Assembly: GCF_002631205.1 (NCBI RefSeq) | Contig: NZ_PDLO01000003.1 | Coordinates: 1 to 64,000 of the forward strand | Source: Neolewinella marina | GTDB lineage: Bacteria > Bacteroidota > Bacteroidia > Chitinophagales > Saprospiraceae | Direction: 5' to 3' | Length of the DNA stretch: 64,000 nucleotides | Shown: one piece after another, positions 34,491 to 42,941 of the stretch | Position numbering within the stretch: position 1 is the stretch's first letter | Layout of the letters: every line of letters starts with the position of its first letter | The notes under the pieces: generated by a model | Seen by the model: only the letters and a program-made list of their open reading frames with translations | What the model was told of the DNA's origin: nothing | The model's database searches: none | Translations under genes and position numbers: made by a program

Positions 34491-35201
34491 ATGAGATACC
34501 TCTATACCCTAATCTGCGTACTGACCATTTCTGCTCTCCACGCCCAGAGCCTGGCGGCCGAAGATGCATACCTCCGGAGTTTATATGACCAGGGCGCACT
34601 GTCCCTGGATCAATACCGTGACCGGGCCGAAAGCCTTCGTAAGCTGGCTGAAAAGGAGGGGGGCTACCCGGCCATGCCGGTAGATTCTTTGGGGCGGTAC
34701 GAGTATGTCACCAGCAGTGTCGCCGCGGGGTCAGGGGCGGAAACCTGGTCGGCCGTCCGCCAATGGCTGGCCCTTACGGGCTATGCCGCAGCGGATGCAC
34801 TGACCTACAGTGATCCGGCTACCGGACGACTCATCGTGAAGCTGGAGGGAGCCTATCTGTTCACGGATGCAGGCAGGCGGCCCATCGCGGTAACCTCCGG
34901 TCGGGCGGCAGGAATGACCACGGTAGCCTTTATCCTCGATCTATTGGTGGAGGAAGGAGAGGTAACCGCCCGCTGGTTGCGACCGGAAATTGCGGAAACC
35001 GAACTGGTGAGCTACGACCGGAATACGGGCGGTGGACTGACCACCCAAACCTTTTCCTGGCCGACGGAGTCGCTACTCCCCCTTACCCAGTACCGGCCGG
35101 ACTCGTGGGACGAGCGCCTCCAACGGAGTAAAATGATCCAGGAATTCGTGGAGGGGCTGGCGGTGGACCTTGATCGATACCTCGCCGCGGAGCTGCCGTA
35201 A
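34491..35201 (+). CDS. Secreted DUF4468-like protein
   Basis: 236 residues with signal peptide (about 1-18, SALHAQ). The segment from residue 60 to 165 (MPVDSLGRYEYVTSSVAAGSG, ADALTYSDPATGRLIVKLEG, VAFILDLLVEEGEVTARW) has the layout of DUF4468, a Bacteroidota family of TBP-like fold with no known activity. No lipobox. Stands alone between its own promoter and a terminator-like hairpin shared with the convergent tRNA. Confidence 0.7.
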   Translation: MRYLYTLICVLTISALHAQSLAAEDAYLRSLYDQGALSLDQYRDRAESLRKLAEKEGGYPAMPVDSLGRYEYVTSSVAAGSGAETWSAVRQWLALTGYAAADALTYSDPATGRLIVKLEGAYLFTDAGRRPIAVTSGRAAGMTTVAFILDLLVEEGEVTARWLRPEIAETELVSYDRNTGGGLTTQTFSWPTESLLPLTQYRPDSWDERLQRSKMIQEFVEGLAVDLDRYLAAELP

Positions 35202-35223
35202 ACGAGGGGTAGGGGCCAAAAAA

Positions 35224-35271
35224 ATACGGTAGCCAAGCTGCGGCTGGAGCCACTTAACTCAGCTACCGTAT
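35224..35271. terminator. Hairpin between DUF4468 gene and tRNA-Arg
   Basis: ATACGGTAGC ... GCTACCGTAT inverted repeat with a 28-base loop region that itself contains a small stem. Runs of A before it and a short T-rich end after it fit termination of both the minus-strand tRNA and the plus-strand gene. Confidence 0.6.
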
Positions 35272-35278
35272 CCTTGGG

Positions 35279-35350
35279 TGGTCTCGGATGGAATCGAACC
35301 ATCATCGCAGGCTTCGGAAACCTGTATACTATCCGTTGTACTACGAGACC
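35279..35350 (-). tRNA. tRNA-Arg (anticodon CCG)
   Basis: On the minus strand a 72-base cloverleaf can be folded: acceptor GGTCTCG / CGAGACC, D arm GTAC...GTAT, anticodon arm CAGGT-TTCCGAA-GCCTG with anticodon CCG, a four-base variable loop and T arm GATGG-TTCGATT-CCATC, discriminator A. CCA is not encoded. It reads CGG codons. Confidence 0.95.
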
Positions 35351-35482
35351 GGATGCGCGGGAAGCGGACGCAAAAGTAAGTACTTGATCTGAAATGACCA
35401 ACTACCCGGACAGAAAAGCGTATTAGGACTGGGCTTTATTTCCTCCTTCAACCGACCTTTGCGTTTCCCCCAATACCGAAGC

Positions 35483-36835
35483 ATGTTTGCATTCCCCCGA
35501 TTCACGGCACCCGCGCTCGGCGCCCTCATCCTGATTGGCCTGACGGTGGCCTCCTGCGTATTTGTACAGGACCGCTACGCCGTGCTGCCCCCCGGCCCCT
35601 ACCGGGGCGTGCTGGAGCTGGAGTACAACCCCATCGTCCCCAACCCGAAGGGGGAGCCCATCCCCGAAAAGGTGAACCTGGAGTTTGACGAAGTGACCGA
35701 GGGGCAACTGCCCTTCACCTTCGACGTGGTGTACGAGGACGATACCACCTTCCATCTGGTGATCCACAATGGGGAAGAGGAAATCCTGGTGCCGGCCAAG
35801 GATATACAATCCGGCCGCGACCAGTCCGTGGGCCGCGACACCCTCCGCATCGACTTTCCGGTCTACGACACCCACATCAGCGCCTACCACGAGGAGAACG
35901 TCATCGAGGGGGTATGGGTGGTCCACTACCGCGACAATTACCGGATCCCGTTCAAGGCCTACTTCGGCAAGAACCACCGGTTTACGCCGCTGAAGAAGGA
36001 GCCCGTAGCTGACCTGAGCGGACAGTGGGCGGTAACCTTCGCGGGGGACGCGAGTGAAGACCCTTATCCCGGCGTGGCCGAGTTCCGCCAGGAGGGAAAC
36101 CACCTCACGGGGACCTTCCTGACCGAAACCGGCGACTACCGCTACCTGGAGGGTACGGTGCAGGCCAACAAGGCCTACCTGAGCGTATTCGATGGCAGCC
36201 ACGCCTTCCTGTTCGAAGCTCTGATCCGCGAGGACGGCAGCCTGACGGGTACCTTCCGCAGCGGTCGCCATTACATTACCGACTGGACGGCCGTGCGCGA
36301 CGACCAGGCGGAACTGACCAGTCCGGATGAACTGACGCGGCTGCGGGAGGATGTGCCCCTCTCGTTCGCCTTTCCCGACGTGAATGGGGATACCCTCCGG
36401 CTGGAAGACCTGGAAGGGCCGAAAATCGTCCAGCTGTTCGGCACCTGGTGCCCCAACTGCCGCGACGAAACCAATTTCCTGAAGGAATACCTGGCGGAAA
36501 ACGAGACCGGCGACCTCAAAGTAGTGGCCCTGGCCTTTGAGCGTTACGGTGCCGATGATCCCCGCAGCCGGGCCGCGGTGGAGCGCTACCGCGACAATAT
36601 GGAGGTAGAGTGGCCGGTACTGCTGGCCGCGAGCAACGACAAGCGGGAGGCGAGCCGCGCACTGCCCATGCTCAACAAGGTGATCAGCTATCCAACCCTG
36701 CTGTTCGTCGACCGGAACAACCGGGTGGTAAGAATCCACACCGGCTTCAACGGCCCCGCCACTTCCAAGTACGCGGCTTTCAAAGAGAGCTTCGACGAAA
36801 CAATTGAGGAGCTGATTGCTCCCGAGGGCAAGTAG
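35483..36835 (+). CDS. TlpA-like thioredoxin-fold lipoprotein
   Basis: 450 residues from ATG 35483 (a -7-like CGACCTTTG is 20-28 bases upstream). The signal ends in the lipobox TVASC with Cys25 as the lipid anchor. Residues 30-290 are a beta-rich region of the kind found ahead of thioredoxin domains in Bacteroidota TlpA-like proteins; the C-terminal part has WCPNC (Cys323, Cys326) in a TlpA/ResA-type redoxin domain and the cis-Pro YPTLLFVD. Such proteins reduce or oxidise disulfides in the periplasm, for instance for cytochrome c maturation. Convergent with the next gene, 9 bases apart. Confidence 0.88.
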   Translation: MFAFPRFTAPALGALILIGLTVASCVFVQDRYAVLPPGPYRGVLELEYNPIVPNPKGEPIPEKVNLEFDEVTEGQLPFTFDVVYEDDTTFHLVIHNGEEEILVPAKDIQSGRDQSVGRDTLRIDFPVYDTHISAYHEENVIEGVWVVHYRDNYRIPFKAYFGKNHRFTPLKKEPVADLSGQWAVTFAGDASEDPYPGVAEFRQEGNHLTGTFLTETGDYRYLEGTVQANKAYLSVFDGSHAFLFEALIREDGSLTGTFRSGRHYITDWTAVRDDQAELTSPDELTRLREDVPLSFAFPDVNGDTLRLEDLEGPKIVQLFGTWCPNCRDETNFLKEYLAENETGDLKVVALAFERYGADDPRSRAAVERYRDNMEVEWPVLLAASNDKREASRALPMLNKVISYPTLLFVDRNNRVVRIHTGFNGPATSKYAAFKESFDETIEELIAPEGK

Positions 36836-36844
36836 GTATCGGGT

Positions 36845-38344
36845 CTAGTACCGGCTCAGCAGGTCTTGCTGGTGCAGGAGGAAATCGTTTTCCGGATCGT
36901 ACGCCAGCGCCTCCTCGATGTAGGCACGGGCCGGGGCGTAGTTCCGCTCTCCGAAGTAGTAATTGCTGGCGGCTACGAAAGCGGTGAGAGTCCACAACGG
37001 GCGGTCGTTTCCGTTGGGTACACGCTGTAGCTGGTCGCGGAATTCCTTCAGTTCTTTCAGCCCCTGTGCCTCATCGCCCGCGGCGAACAGGTCGCGGATG
37101 CGCAAGGCGCGCTGCCGCAATACGATGTCGGCGTAGCGGTCGTGCTCCAGGAAGAAGGGAAACTGCTCGGCGGCGGCGCGGGCGCGGTTCACGAGTTCGT
37201 CGGGATCGGGGTAGGTGCGCCGCAGGTGGACGAGGGTGAGTTCGGCCAGGTAGTGCTGAAAGTTGGCGTTGTCGGGCTGCCCTTCGTAGAGGGCGTTGGC
37301 CAGCTGGAGGGCGGCGTCCAGTTCACCGTTGGCCTGGTAATGGTTCAGCAACCGCAGTTGCTGCAACAGTTCCAGTTCCGCTTTCCAGGCGTCGAGCCCG
37401 GCGGGCCGCCGCTCGGCGTACTGGTCGAGGAAGCGGCGGGCATCCTCCAGCTTGCCGGCGTTGAGCAGTTGGCGTTGCCGTTCGTCGAAGTGGCGCAGCA
37501 GGGCGGCGGGGAGGTAGCCGTTGGTGGGATCTTCCCGCCAGAGTTCGAAAAGGCCGGTGATGTACCCTTCGGCGTCGGGTTGCCGGAGCGACGAGAGTTG
37601 CAGCTGCCCCGCCTCGGCGAGTACCTGGAAGGCCCGGCGGTTTTCGCGGATGCTGGCTTCGTTCAGGTGCTCCTCCACGGCTTGGTACTGCCCATTGGCG
37701 TAGGCGTGCTGGGCCAGGCGGAATTCCTGGTAGGCCGACAGCTGCAGAAAGGTGAGTCGGCGATCCGGGCGGTAGTAATAGCGGTAGAAGACGCTGTCGG
37801 CCTCCGCGTCGGACAGTCCCGTGAGGTCATCGCCAACGGTCTGGCGGACGAGCGCGAGGTATTCGCGGCGGTAGCGCAGGGCGCTCTGGGGGTCGTGCTT
37901 GCGGGCGGCGGGGTGGCGCAGGGGAATTCGCGTTCCGGTGGGGTCAACCAGCAGGTAGCTTTCCCAGTGGTCTACGTAGCCTTCGTAGGGAATGTTGAAC
38001 TGTTCCAGGGTGAGGGCCAGCAGCAGAGCGGCCGTGGCGTCGTTGTAGGTGCCCTGGCGGAAGGCGTCGGCCAGATTGGCCCCCGGGTCGTACTGTCGCA
38101 GCACCTGGCGGTGAAACCGTTCGCGGATGAGGTGAACCTGCTTTTTGGTCGATTTACGGTCGGCCTTGTCGGAATAGCGCAGCTGCCGCAGCAGGTTTTC
38201 CAGGCCTTTCTCCACGAGTTGCCGTTCGCTTACCTCCGCCGGGGCGTTGCCGGGGAAGAGCAGCCGCAGCCGGCCATCCAGGTTGTCGGCCAGTACCGGA
38301 AAGGTGAACAGCAGCAACAGAAACAGGGAGAGGGAACGTACCAA
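36845..38344 (-). CDS. Secreted TPR-like protein that contains no internal methionine
   Basis: About 499 residues if translation starts at TTG 38344, which gives a good signal peptide (VRSLSLFLLLLFTFPVLA, cut before DN). An upstream ATG at 38512 would overlap dinB and add a region without protein character. A -7-like TATCTTGC lies about 40 bases upstream of the TTG. I find no Met and no Cys in the frame after the TTG, so TTG or an upstream codon must be the start. The chain is helical with TPR-type repeats in the C-terminal half (LEDARRFLDQYAERRP, LDAALQLANALYEGQP, YAPARAYIEEALAYDPEN); the N-terminal half resembles a transglutaminase-like or peptidase-like domain only faintly. Function unknown. 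Confidence 0.7.
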   Translation of the reverse strand: MVRSLSLFLLLLFTFPVLADNLDGRLRLLFPGNAPAEVSERQLVEKGLENLLRQLRYSDKADRKSTKKQVHLIRERFHRQVLRQYDPGANLADAFRQGTYNDATAALLLALTLEQFNIPYEGYVDHWESYLLVDPTGTRIPLRHPAARKHDPQSALRYRREYLALVRQTVGDDLTGLSDAEADSVFYRYYYRPDRRLTFLQLSAYQEFRLAQHAYANGQYQAVEEHLNEASIRENRRAFQVLAEAGQLQLSSLRQPDAEGYITGLFELWREDPTNGYLPAALLRHFDERQRQLLNAGKLEDARRFLDQYAERRPAGLDAWKAELELLQQLRLLNHYQANGELDAALQLANALYEGQPDNANFQHYLAELTLVHLRRTYPDPDELVNRARAAAEQFPFFLEHDRYADIVLRQRALRIRDLFAAGDEAQGLKELKEFRDQLQRVPNGNDRPLWTLTAFVAASNYYFGERNYAPARAYIEEALAYDPENDFLLHQQDLLSRY

Positions 38345-38450
38345 GGGGGAGGGGGTGTTAAGTGACGGTATCAGGGGGGCGGCAAGATAGTAACGTGGCC
38401 GCACCGTAACGGGGTATGAATTCGACAGGAGAAGCAGGAAGAATCCGGAA

Positions 38451-38981
38451 TCAGTAGCGTTCGCGAAACAGTTTGAGGTGGTGGTAGGTGTGGCCGCAAA
38501 TGATGAAGCCAAGGGCCCGGCAACTCATCGGGCCACCGCTCACCGTGCCACCGCTCACCGTGCCCTGGAACTTGAGGTCCTCTTCGCCGAATCCGTTGTA
38601 GAGGGCAATGGTCGTCTTGCGTATCATTTCAAATTCCGTGATCATGCGCCGGAACTCGCGGCGGGAAAGGTCGGCCCAGGCAACGTAGTCGTCCTGTTCG
38701 AATCCGGGCAGGGGAGTGGCGTCGTGGCGGCCAAGCCGCAGGGCGCGGTAGGCGAATACCCGCTCGCTGTCGATGATGTGCTGGAGGGTCTGCTTGATGG
38801 TCCACTTGCCGGGGGCGTAGCTGTAGTCCTCGCCGCCCTCGCTCACCTCATTCAGGTATTCGGCCAGTCCGGCGGCGCTGTCGTCGAGGGCCGTGCGCAG
38901 GGTGATGCCGGGCGGCACCAGGTCAACGTATCCGGCGTAGAAGGGAGCGTATTCGGAAGCGGAAAGATCAGTGACGGTCAT
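38451..38981 (-). CDS. DinB-family protein
   Basis: 176 residues. Helical bundle with KWTIKQTLQHIIDSERVFAYRALRL and CGHTYHHLKLFRERY, giving the three metal-binding histidines characteristic of DinB_2/YfiT-type proteins (His in LQHI and two His in HTYHH). The family includes thiol-transferases and damage-inducible proteins; the substrate is unknown. A tandem 15-base duplication gives the repeat GTVSG-GTVSG near residue 145. Ends about 107 bases beyond the TTG start of the downstream gene. Confidence 0.8.
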   Translation of the reverse strand: MTVTDLSASEYAPFYAGYVDLVPPGITLRTALDDSAAGLAEYLNEVSEGGEDYSYAPGKWTIKQTLQHIIDSERVFAYRALRLGRHDATPLPGFEQDDYVAWADLSRREFRRMITEFEMIRKTTIALYNGFGEEDLKFQGTVSGGTVSGGPMSCRALGFIICGHTYHHLKLFRERY

Positions 38982-39201
38982 GAGGTGGGGTAGGGGGGTG
39001 ATGAACGGCGGGGTAAATGTCGAATGTAAGGGGAATAGATAGAACTAAAATCGACCCATTATCACAGGACACCACGCCCGTGGCTTAGCCGTCCTCCCAA
39101 ATCTTAGTAAGTTAGCCCCGGATGCTACCGGTTTCCGTGAAGGGAAGATCATCTCACTTTGCGGTTATTTGCCATCCTTAATCATCAATCCAACATCTAC
39201 T
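38982..39201. other. Intergenic region upstream of the TIM-barrel gene
   Basis: No gene visible. A short palindrome ACGCCCGTGG lies near 39075 and a weak -7-like CACTTTGC near 39155, probably the promoter of the gene at 39202. Confidence 0.4.
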
Positions 39202-40254
39202 ATGACTACGATCAAAGGCCCCGCCATTTTCCTGGCTCAATTCATGGGCGACGAGCCCCCCTTCAACAACCTCGACGACATCTGCCGGTACATGGCCGGA
39301 CTCGGCTACAAGGGCGTCCAGATCCCCACCTGGGAGAGCCGCCTCATCGACCTGGAAAAGGCCGCGGAGAGTAAAACCTACTGCGACGAAATCAAGGGAA
39401 GGGTAGCCGAGCACGGCCTGGAAATCACCGAGCTGGCCAGCCACCTGCAGGGGCAAATGGTGGCCGTCCACCCGGCCTACGACACCATGTACAACGCCTT
39501 CGCACCCAAGGAAGCGGCCAATAACCGCAAGGCCAAGATGGAGTGGGGTACCCGGCAGCTGATGCTCAACGCCAAGGCGAGCGCCAACATGGGCCTCAAG
39601 GCCCACCCGACCTTCTCGGGCGCCCTGCTGTGGCCCTTCGTCTACCCCTGGCCCCAGCGGCCCGCCGGCCTGGTCGACATGGCATTCAAGGAACTCGCCG
39701 CCCGCTGGAAGCCCATCCTGGATGCCTTTGATGAAGTCGGCGTGGATGTAGGCTACGAACTTCACCCCGGCGAAGACCTCCACGATGGCATCAGCTTCGA
39801 GATGTTCGTCGACGCCCTCGACGGTCACCAGCGGGCCCAGATCAACTACGACCCGAGTCACTTCGTGCTGCAGCAACTCGACTACCTGCAGTTCATCGAC
39901 CTCTACCACGACCGTATCTGTGCTTTCCACGTGAAGGACGCCGAGTTCAATCCCACCGGCAAGCAGGGCGTCTACGGCGGCTACCAGGGGTGGGCCGACC
40001 GGGCCGGGCGCTTCCGCAGCCTGGGCGATGGACAGGTAGACTTCAAGGGCATCTTCTCCAAACTGAGCAAGTACGGCTACGACAGCTGGGCAGTGCTGGA
40101 ATGGGAGTGCGCCATCAAGAGCAGCGAGCAGGGCGCCGCCGAAGGGGCTCCCTTCATCGCCGACCACATCATCCAGGTTACCGAGCGGGCCTTCGACGAC
40201 TTCGCCGATGCCGGCACGGACGAGGCCGGCAACCGGTCTATCCTCGGCCTGTAA
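39202..40254 (+). CDS. Sugar phosphate isomerase/epimerase family (TIM barrel)
   Basis: 350 residues from ATG 39202; an upstream TTG at 39169 is less likely. AP-endonuclease-family-2 type barrel: GPAIFLAQFMGDEPPFNN, GYKGVQIPTWESR, HPTFSGALLWPFVYPWPQRP, VGYELHPGEDLHDG, NYDPSHFVLQQLDY and DSWAVLEWECAIKS. These contain the conserved acidic and histidine ligands for a divalent metal. Such enzymes isomerise sugars or epimerise them; the exact substrate is unknown, though the WPFVYPWPQRP segment is typical of a group often next to Gfo/Idh dehydrogenases. The downstream lipoprotein gene starts 57 bases after. Confidence 0.87.
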   Translation: MTTIKGPAIFLAQFMGDEPPFNNLDDICRYMAGLGYKGVQIPTWESRLIDLEKAAESKTYCDEIKGRVAEHGLEITELASHLQGQMVAVHPAYDTMYNAFAPKEAANNRKAKMEWGTRQLMLNAKASANMGLKAHPTFSGALLWPFVYPWPQRPAGLVDMAFKELAARWKPILDAFDEVGVDVGYELHPGEDLHDGISFEMFVDALDGHQRAQINYDPSHFVLQQLDYLQFIDLYHDRICAFHVKDAEFNPTGKQGVYGGYQGWADRAGRFRSLGDGQVDFKGIFSKLSKYGYDSWAVLEWECAIKSSEQGAAEGAPFIADHIIQVTERAFDDFADAGTDEAGNRSILGL

Positions 40255-40310
40255 ACGCACTTACCACGACGGGACGACCCGACACTTTTTTTCACTTACA
40301 AGCCCCTACC

Positions 40311-41564
40311 ATGGCCCAACGTGCGGATCGTTCCCTACCGTGGATCACCTTCCTGTCCTGCTGCCTCCTGTTCACCGCCTGCGGAACGCCCAGTCCGGAA
40401 TCCGAAGTGGTGATCACGGACGCTGGAGAAAACTGCAACACCCTCCCCCCCGGTTCCCGGCTCCCGCGCTTCGGGGCGGGGGAGGGGCGGTTGCTCCTTT
40501 CCTACGTGATCTCCGACGATACGGACGGCGACCGCCTCTACGCCCGGGAGTTCAGCAATGGGAAGTGGACGGACGACCGGGAGGTCACCGCCGGAGAGAA
40601 GTGGTTCGTCAACTGGGCGGACTACCCCTCCGTCAAGCCCTTTGGCGACCGCCTTTTCTACCACTACCTGGCCTACGCTGGGGAGGGGACCTACGATTAC
40701 GATGTCCGCTACGGTATCGAGGGCGGGGCGGCGGCCAGCCAGGTACTGCACACCGACGGCATCCCCGCCGAACACGGATTTGTATCCAGCGCCCACCTCC
40801 CCGATGGCAAACTGCAGGTGACCTGGCTCGATGGCCGCAATACCAAGCAAGGCGGCGATGGGCATGAGAATGATCACGCCCACCACGGCAGCGGAGGTGC
40901 CATGACGTTGCGTACCGCTACCCTTACACCGGATGGTGAGGTCTCTGAACGCACCGAGCTTGACGGCCGGGTTTGTGACTGCTGCAATACCGCCACCGTG
41001 GCCACCGCCAACCGTGTCCTGGTGGCCTACCGCGACCGGTCGGAACAGGAGGTACGCGACATCGGCTTCGTAGTACGAAAAGCGGGCGGCAACTGGTCGG
41101 ACCCCCAAAGGGTCCACGCCGACGAGTGGGAAGTCACCGGATGTCCGGTGAACGGGCCCGCCCTGGGGGCGAATGATGCCGGATCCATGGTCATCGCCTG
41201 GTACACCGCCGCCGGCGGTACCCCCCGCATTCAGTTCGCCCGTTACGATACCCTTGCGGAATCCTTTTCCAACCCCCTGGTCCTCGACGATAAGGATCCT
41301 CTCGGGCGGGTGGACCTGAAGCTGGGCGCCGACGGTACCGCCTACGTGCTTGGAGTCTGTTCTACTGATGATCCCGATCGGGCCGCAATCACGCTCTGGA
41401 CGATCAGCCCCGAAGGCAAGGTAGCCTCACGGGAAGTGGCCCGCACCTCAACGGCCCGCAGCACCGGGTTTCCGCGGCTGGCCCTCCACGAGGGACAGTT
41501 GTTGCTGGCGCACACCGATACGGACGGAGAAGAACCGGTGGTGCAGCTTTGTACGCTGCCCTAA
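40311..41564 (+). CDS. BNR-repeat lipoprotein with a Cys-rich motif
   Basis: 417 residues from ATG 40311. Lipoprotein signal ending LFTAC, Cys24. The rest is a beta-propeller-like chain with exo-sialidase-type patterns (HTDGIPAEHGFVSSAHLPDGKLQVTWLDGRN, VVRKAGGNWSDPQRV). A histidine-rich GHENDHAHHG segment and a CDCCNT motif around residue 223 are unusual and could bind a metal. Sialidase catalytic residues cannot be confirmed. Faces the convergent glycosidase gene, overlapping stops by 4 bases. Confidence 0.75.
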   Translation: MAQRADRSLPWITFLSCCLLFTACGTPSPESEVVITDAGENCNTLPPGSRLPRFGAGEGRLLLSYVISDDTDGDRLYAREFSNGKWTDDREVTAGEKWFVNWADYPSVKPFGDRLFYHYLAYAGEGTYDYDVRYGIEGGAAASQVLHTDGIPAEHGFVSSAHLPDGKLQVTWLDGRNTKQGGDGHENDHAHHGSGGAMTLRTATLTPDGEVSERTELDGRVCDCCNTATVATANRVLVAYRDRSEQEVRDIGFVVRKAGGNWSDPQRVHADEWEVTGCPVNGPALGANDAGSMVIAWYTAAGGTPRIQFARYDTLAESFSNPLVLDDKDPLGRVDLKLGADGTAYVLGVCSTDDPDRAAITLWTISPEGKVASREVARTSTARSTGFPRLALHEGQLLLAHTDTDGEEPVVQLCTLP

Positions 41565-42907
41565 TCTCCGGAGCTTACCAGGAGTACCCAGTCGTTGCCC
41601 CGGGCGGGGGCATAGGGTGGGTCGAAAACCACCAGATTGCCTTCCCGGTCGGGGGCGAAAGGTATCCGCTGCCCCGTGCGCGGGTCGAACCAGGTGAAGG
41701 AAGCATCGGCCGGTAATTTTTCGGCTTCCGTCCGCAGGGTGTGGCCGTAAGGGGTGTAGGCAACAACCCAGTCGCCGTTTTCACTGCGCGCTACCCGGGT
41801 GTCGCGCCCGCTGCTGTTGGGGGCTTCCAGCAGCCACGACTCATCGGGCTGTAGAAGGTAATAAGGCAGGGAGGCCATCAGGCGTCCGAGGTGACCGATC
41901 TGGGCAGCGCCGGGGTAGTGCATGGCCGTCATCCAGGGCGTATGGGCCCGACTGATGGGTGCCCTTCCCGGTTGCCAGAGTTGCCAGATGTTATGGTTGC
42001 CGAAGGTGTGGCCGGCGTTTCCCGCCAATACGCTCCACCAGGCGGCTTGCCGGCTGTCGAAGTCATCGAACCAGCCGTTGTCCGGCCGCCAGTTGATGGG
42101 GTGGTCCTCGTAGGCGGGCTCGCCGTTAATGATGGGTTTGCCAGGGTCGGTGGCCGCCATCTGATGGGGGTATTCGTAGTTGTTGCGGTCGTCGAGCCGG
42201 CCGTGCCCCGTCTGGTACATATGAAAGTCAATCCAGTCCTCTCCGGCGAAGAAGTCGGTGGAACGGTATCCGCCCTGGGGGTGATAGGTGATCAGCTGCC
42301 GGTCCCCGATAGCCAGCCGTAGTCCGCGGGCCATGGCCCGGATGATGGTGCTGTCCTCTTCGTCGGCGGGGATCCGGTCGCCGCCCAGGATCCAGATGAC
42401 GTTGTGGCGCCCGTACCGTTCCCCCAGTCGGCGACCGTAGACTTCGGCGTTCTCCGGAGTAAAGATCTCCGGACCAACGCCCCACTGCAGATTGAATTTG
42501 TCGCCCCAGGTGGGCAACAGTCCCAGAAAAAGTCCGAGGCTGTCGGCCATCTCCGCCACGCGATCGACGTAGGTAAAGTACGCTTCGTTCCATTCGGTCG
42601 GGTCGGAGTTCTTCAGGGGCAAATCCCCGTAGGCGTTGGGCGAGGTGAGCCCTTCGAGTTCGGCCAGTACGACGGTCTGGATGACGTTGAATCCCTTGGC
42701 CGCCCGGTCCTCGAGGTAGTCGCGGGCCTCTTCCTCCTGGCTCCGGTGGAGAAGCTCCCAGGCGGTATCGCCGAGGTAGAAAAAGGTGGTGTCGGCGGTT
42801 ATATTCCTCAGGTGGCTGCCGTCGCTGCTCACCCTCAGCTGCAGCTGGGACAGGAGCAGGAGGGGGGCGGCGAAGGCGCAGGTGCCAAGGAACAGGCGAA
42901 GCAGCAT
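41561..42907 (-). CDS. DUF4038-type glycoside hydrolase (apiosidase-like TIM barrel)
   Basis: 448 residues with a signal peptide (about 1-20). Segments FFYLGDTAWELLHRSQEEEARDYLEDRAAKGFNVIQ, WNEAYFTYVDRVAEMADSLGLFLGLLPTWGDKFN, RYGRHNVIWILGGDR, DWIDFHMYQTGHG and PIINGEPAYED are the hallmarks of DUF4038 family enzymes. The Glu in NGEPAYE is a likely catalytic residue. A C-terminal jelly-roll-like part (FTWFDPRTGQRIPF) ends the chain. It degrades plant or algal polysaccharide side chains in related organisms. Upstream of it on the same strand is the TonB receptor, suggesting uptake and degradation together. Confidence 0.85.
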   Translation of the reverse strand: MLLRLFLGTCAFAAPLLLLSQLQLRVSSDGSHLRNITADTTFFYLGDTAWELLHRSQEEEARDYLEDRAAKGFNVIQTVVLAELEGLTSPNAYGDLPLKNSDPTEWNEAYFTYVDRVAEMADSLGLFLGLLPTWGDKFNLQWGVGPEIFTPENAEVYGRRLGERYGRHNVIWILGGDRIPADEEDSTIIRAMARGLRLAIGDRQLITYHPQGGYRSTDFFAGEDWIDFHMYQTGHGRLDDRNNYEYPHQMAATDPGKPIINGEPAYEDHPINWRPDNGWFDDFDSRQAAWWSVLAGNAGHTFGNHNIWQLWQPGRAPISRAHTPWMTAMHYPGAAQIGHLGRLMASLPYYLLQPDESWLLEAPNSSGRDTRVARSENGDWVVAYTPYGHTLRTEAEKLPADASFTWFDPRTGQRIPFAPDREGNLVVFDPPYAPARGNDWVLLVSSGD

Positions 42908-42941
42908 AGCGGGTGGATTTGATCGACCCGCCGAAGATACA

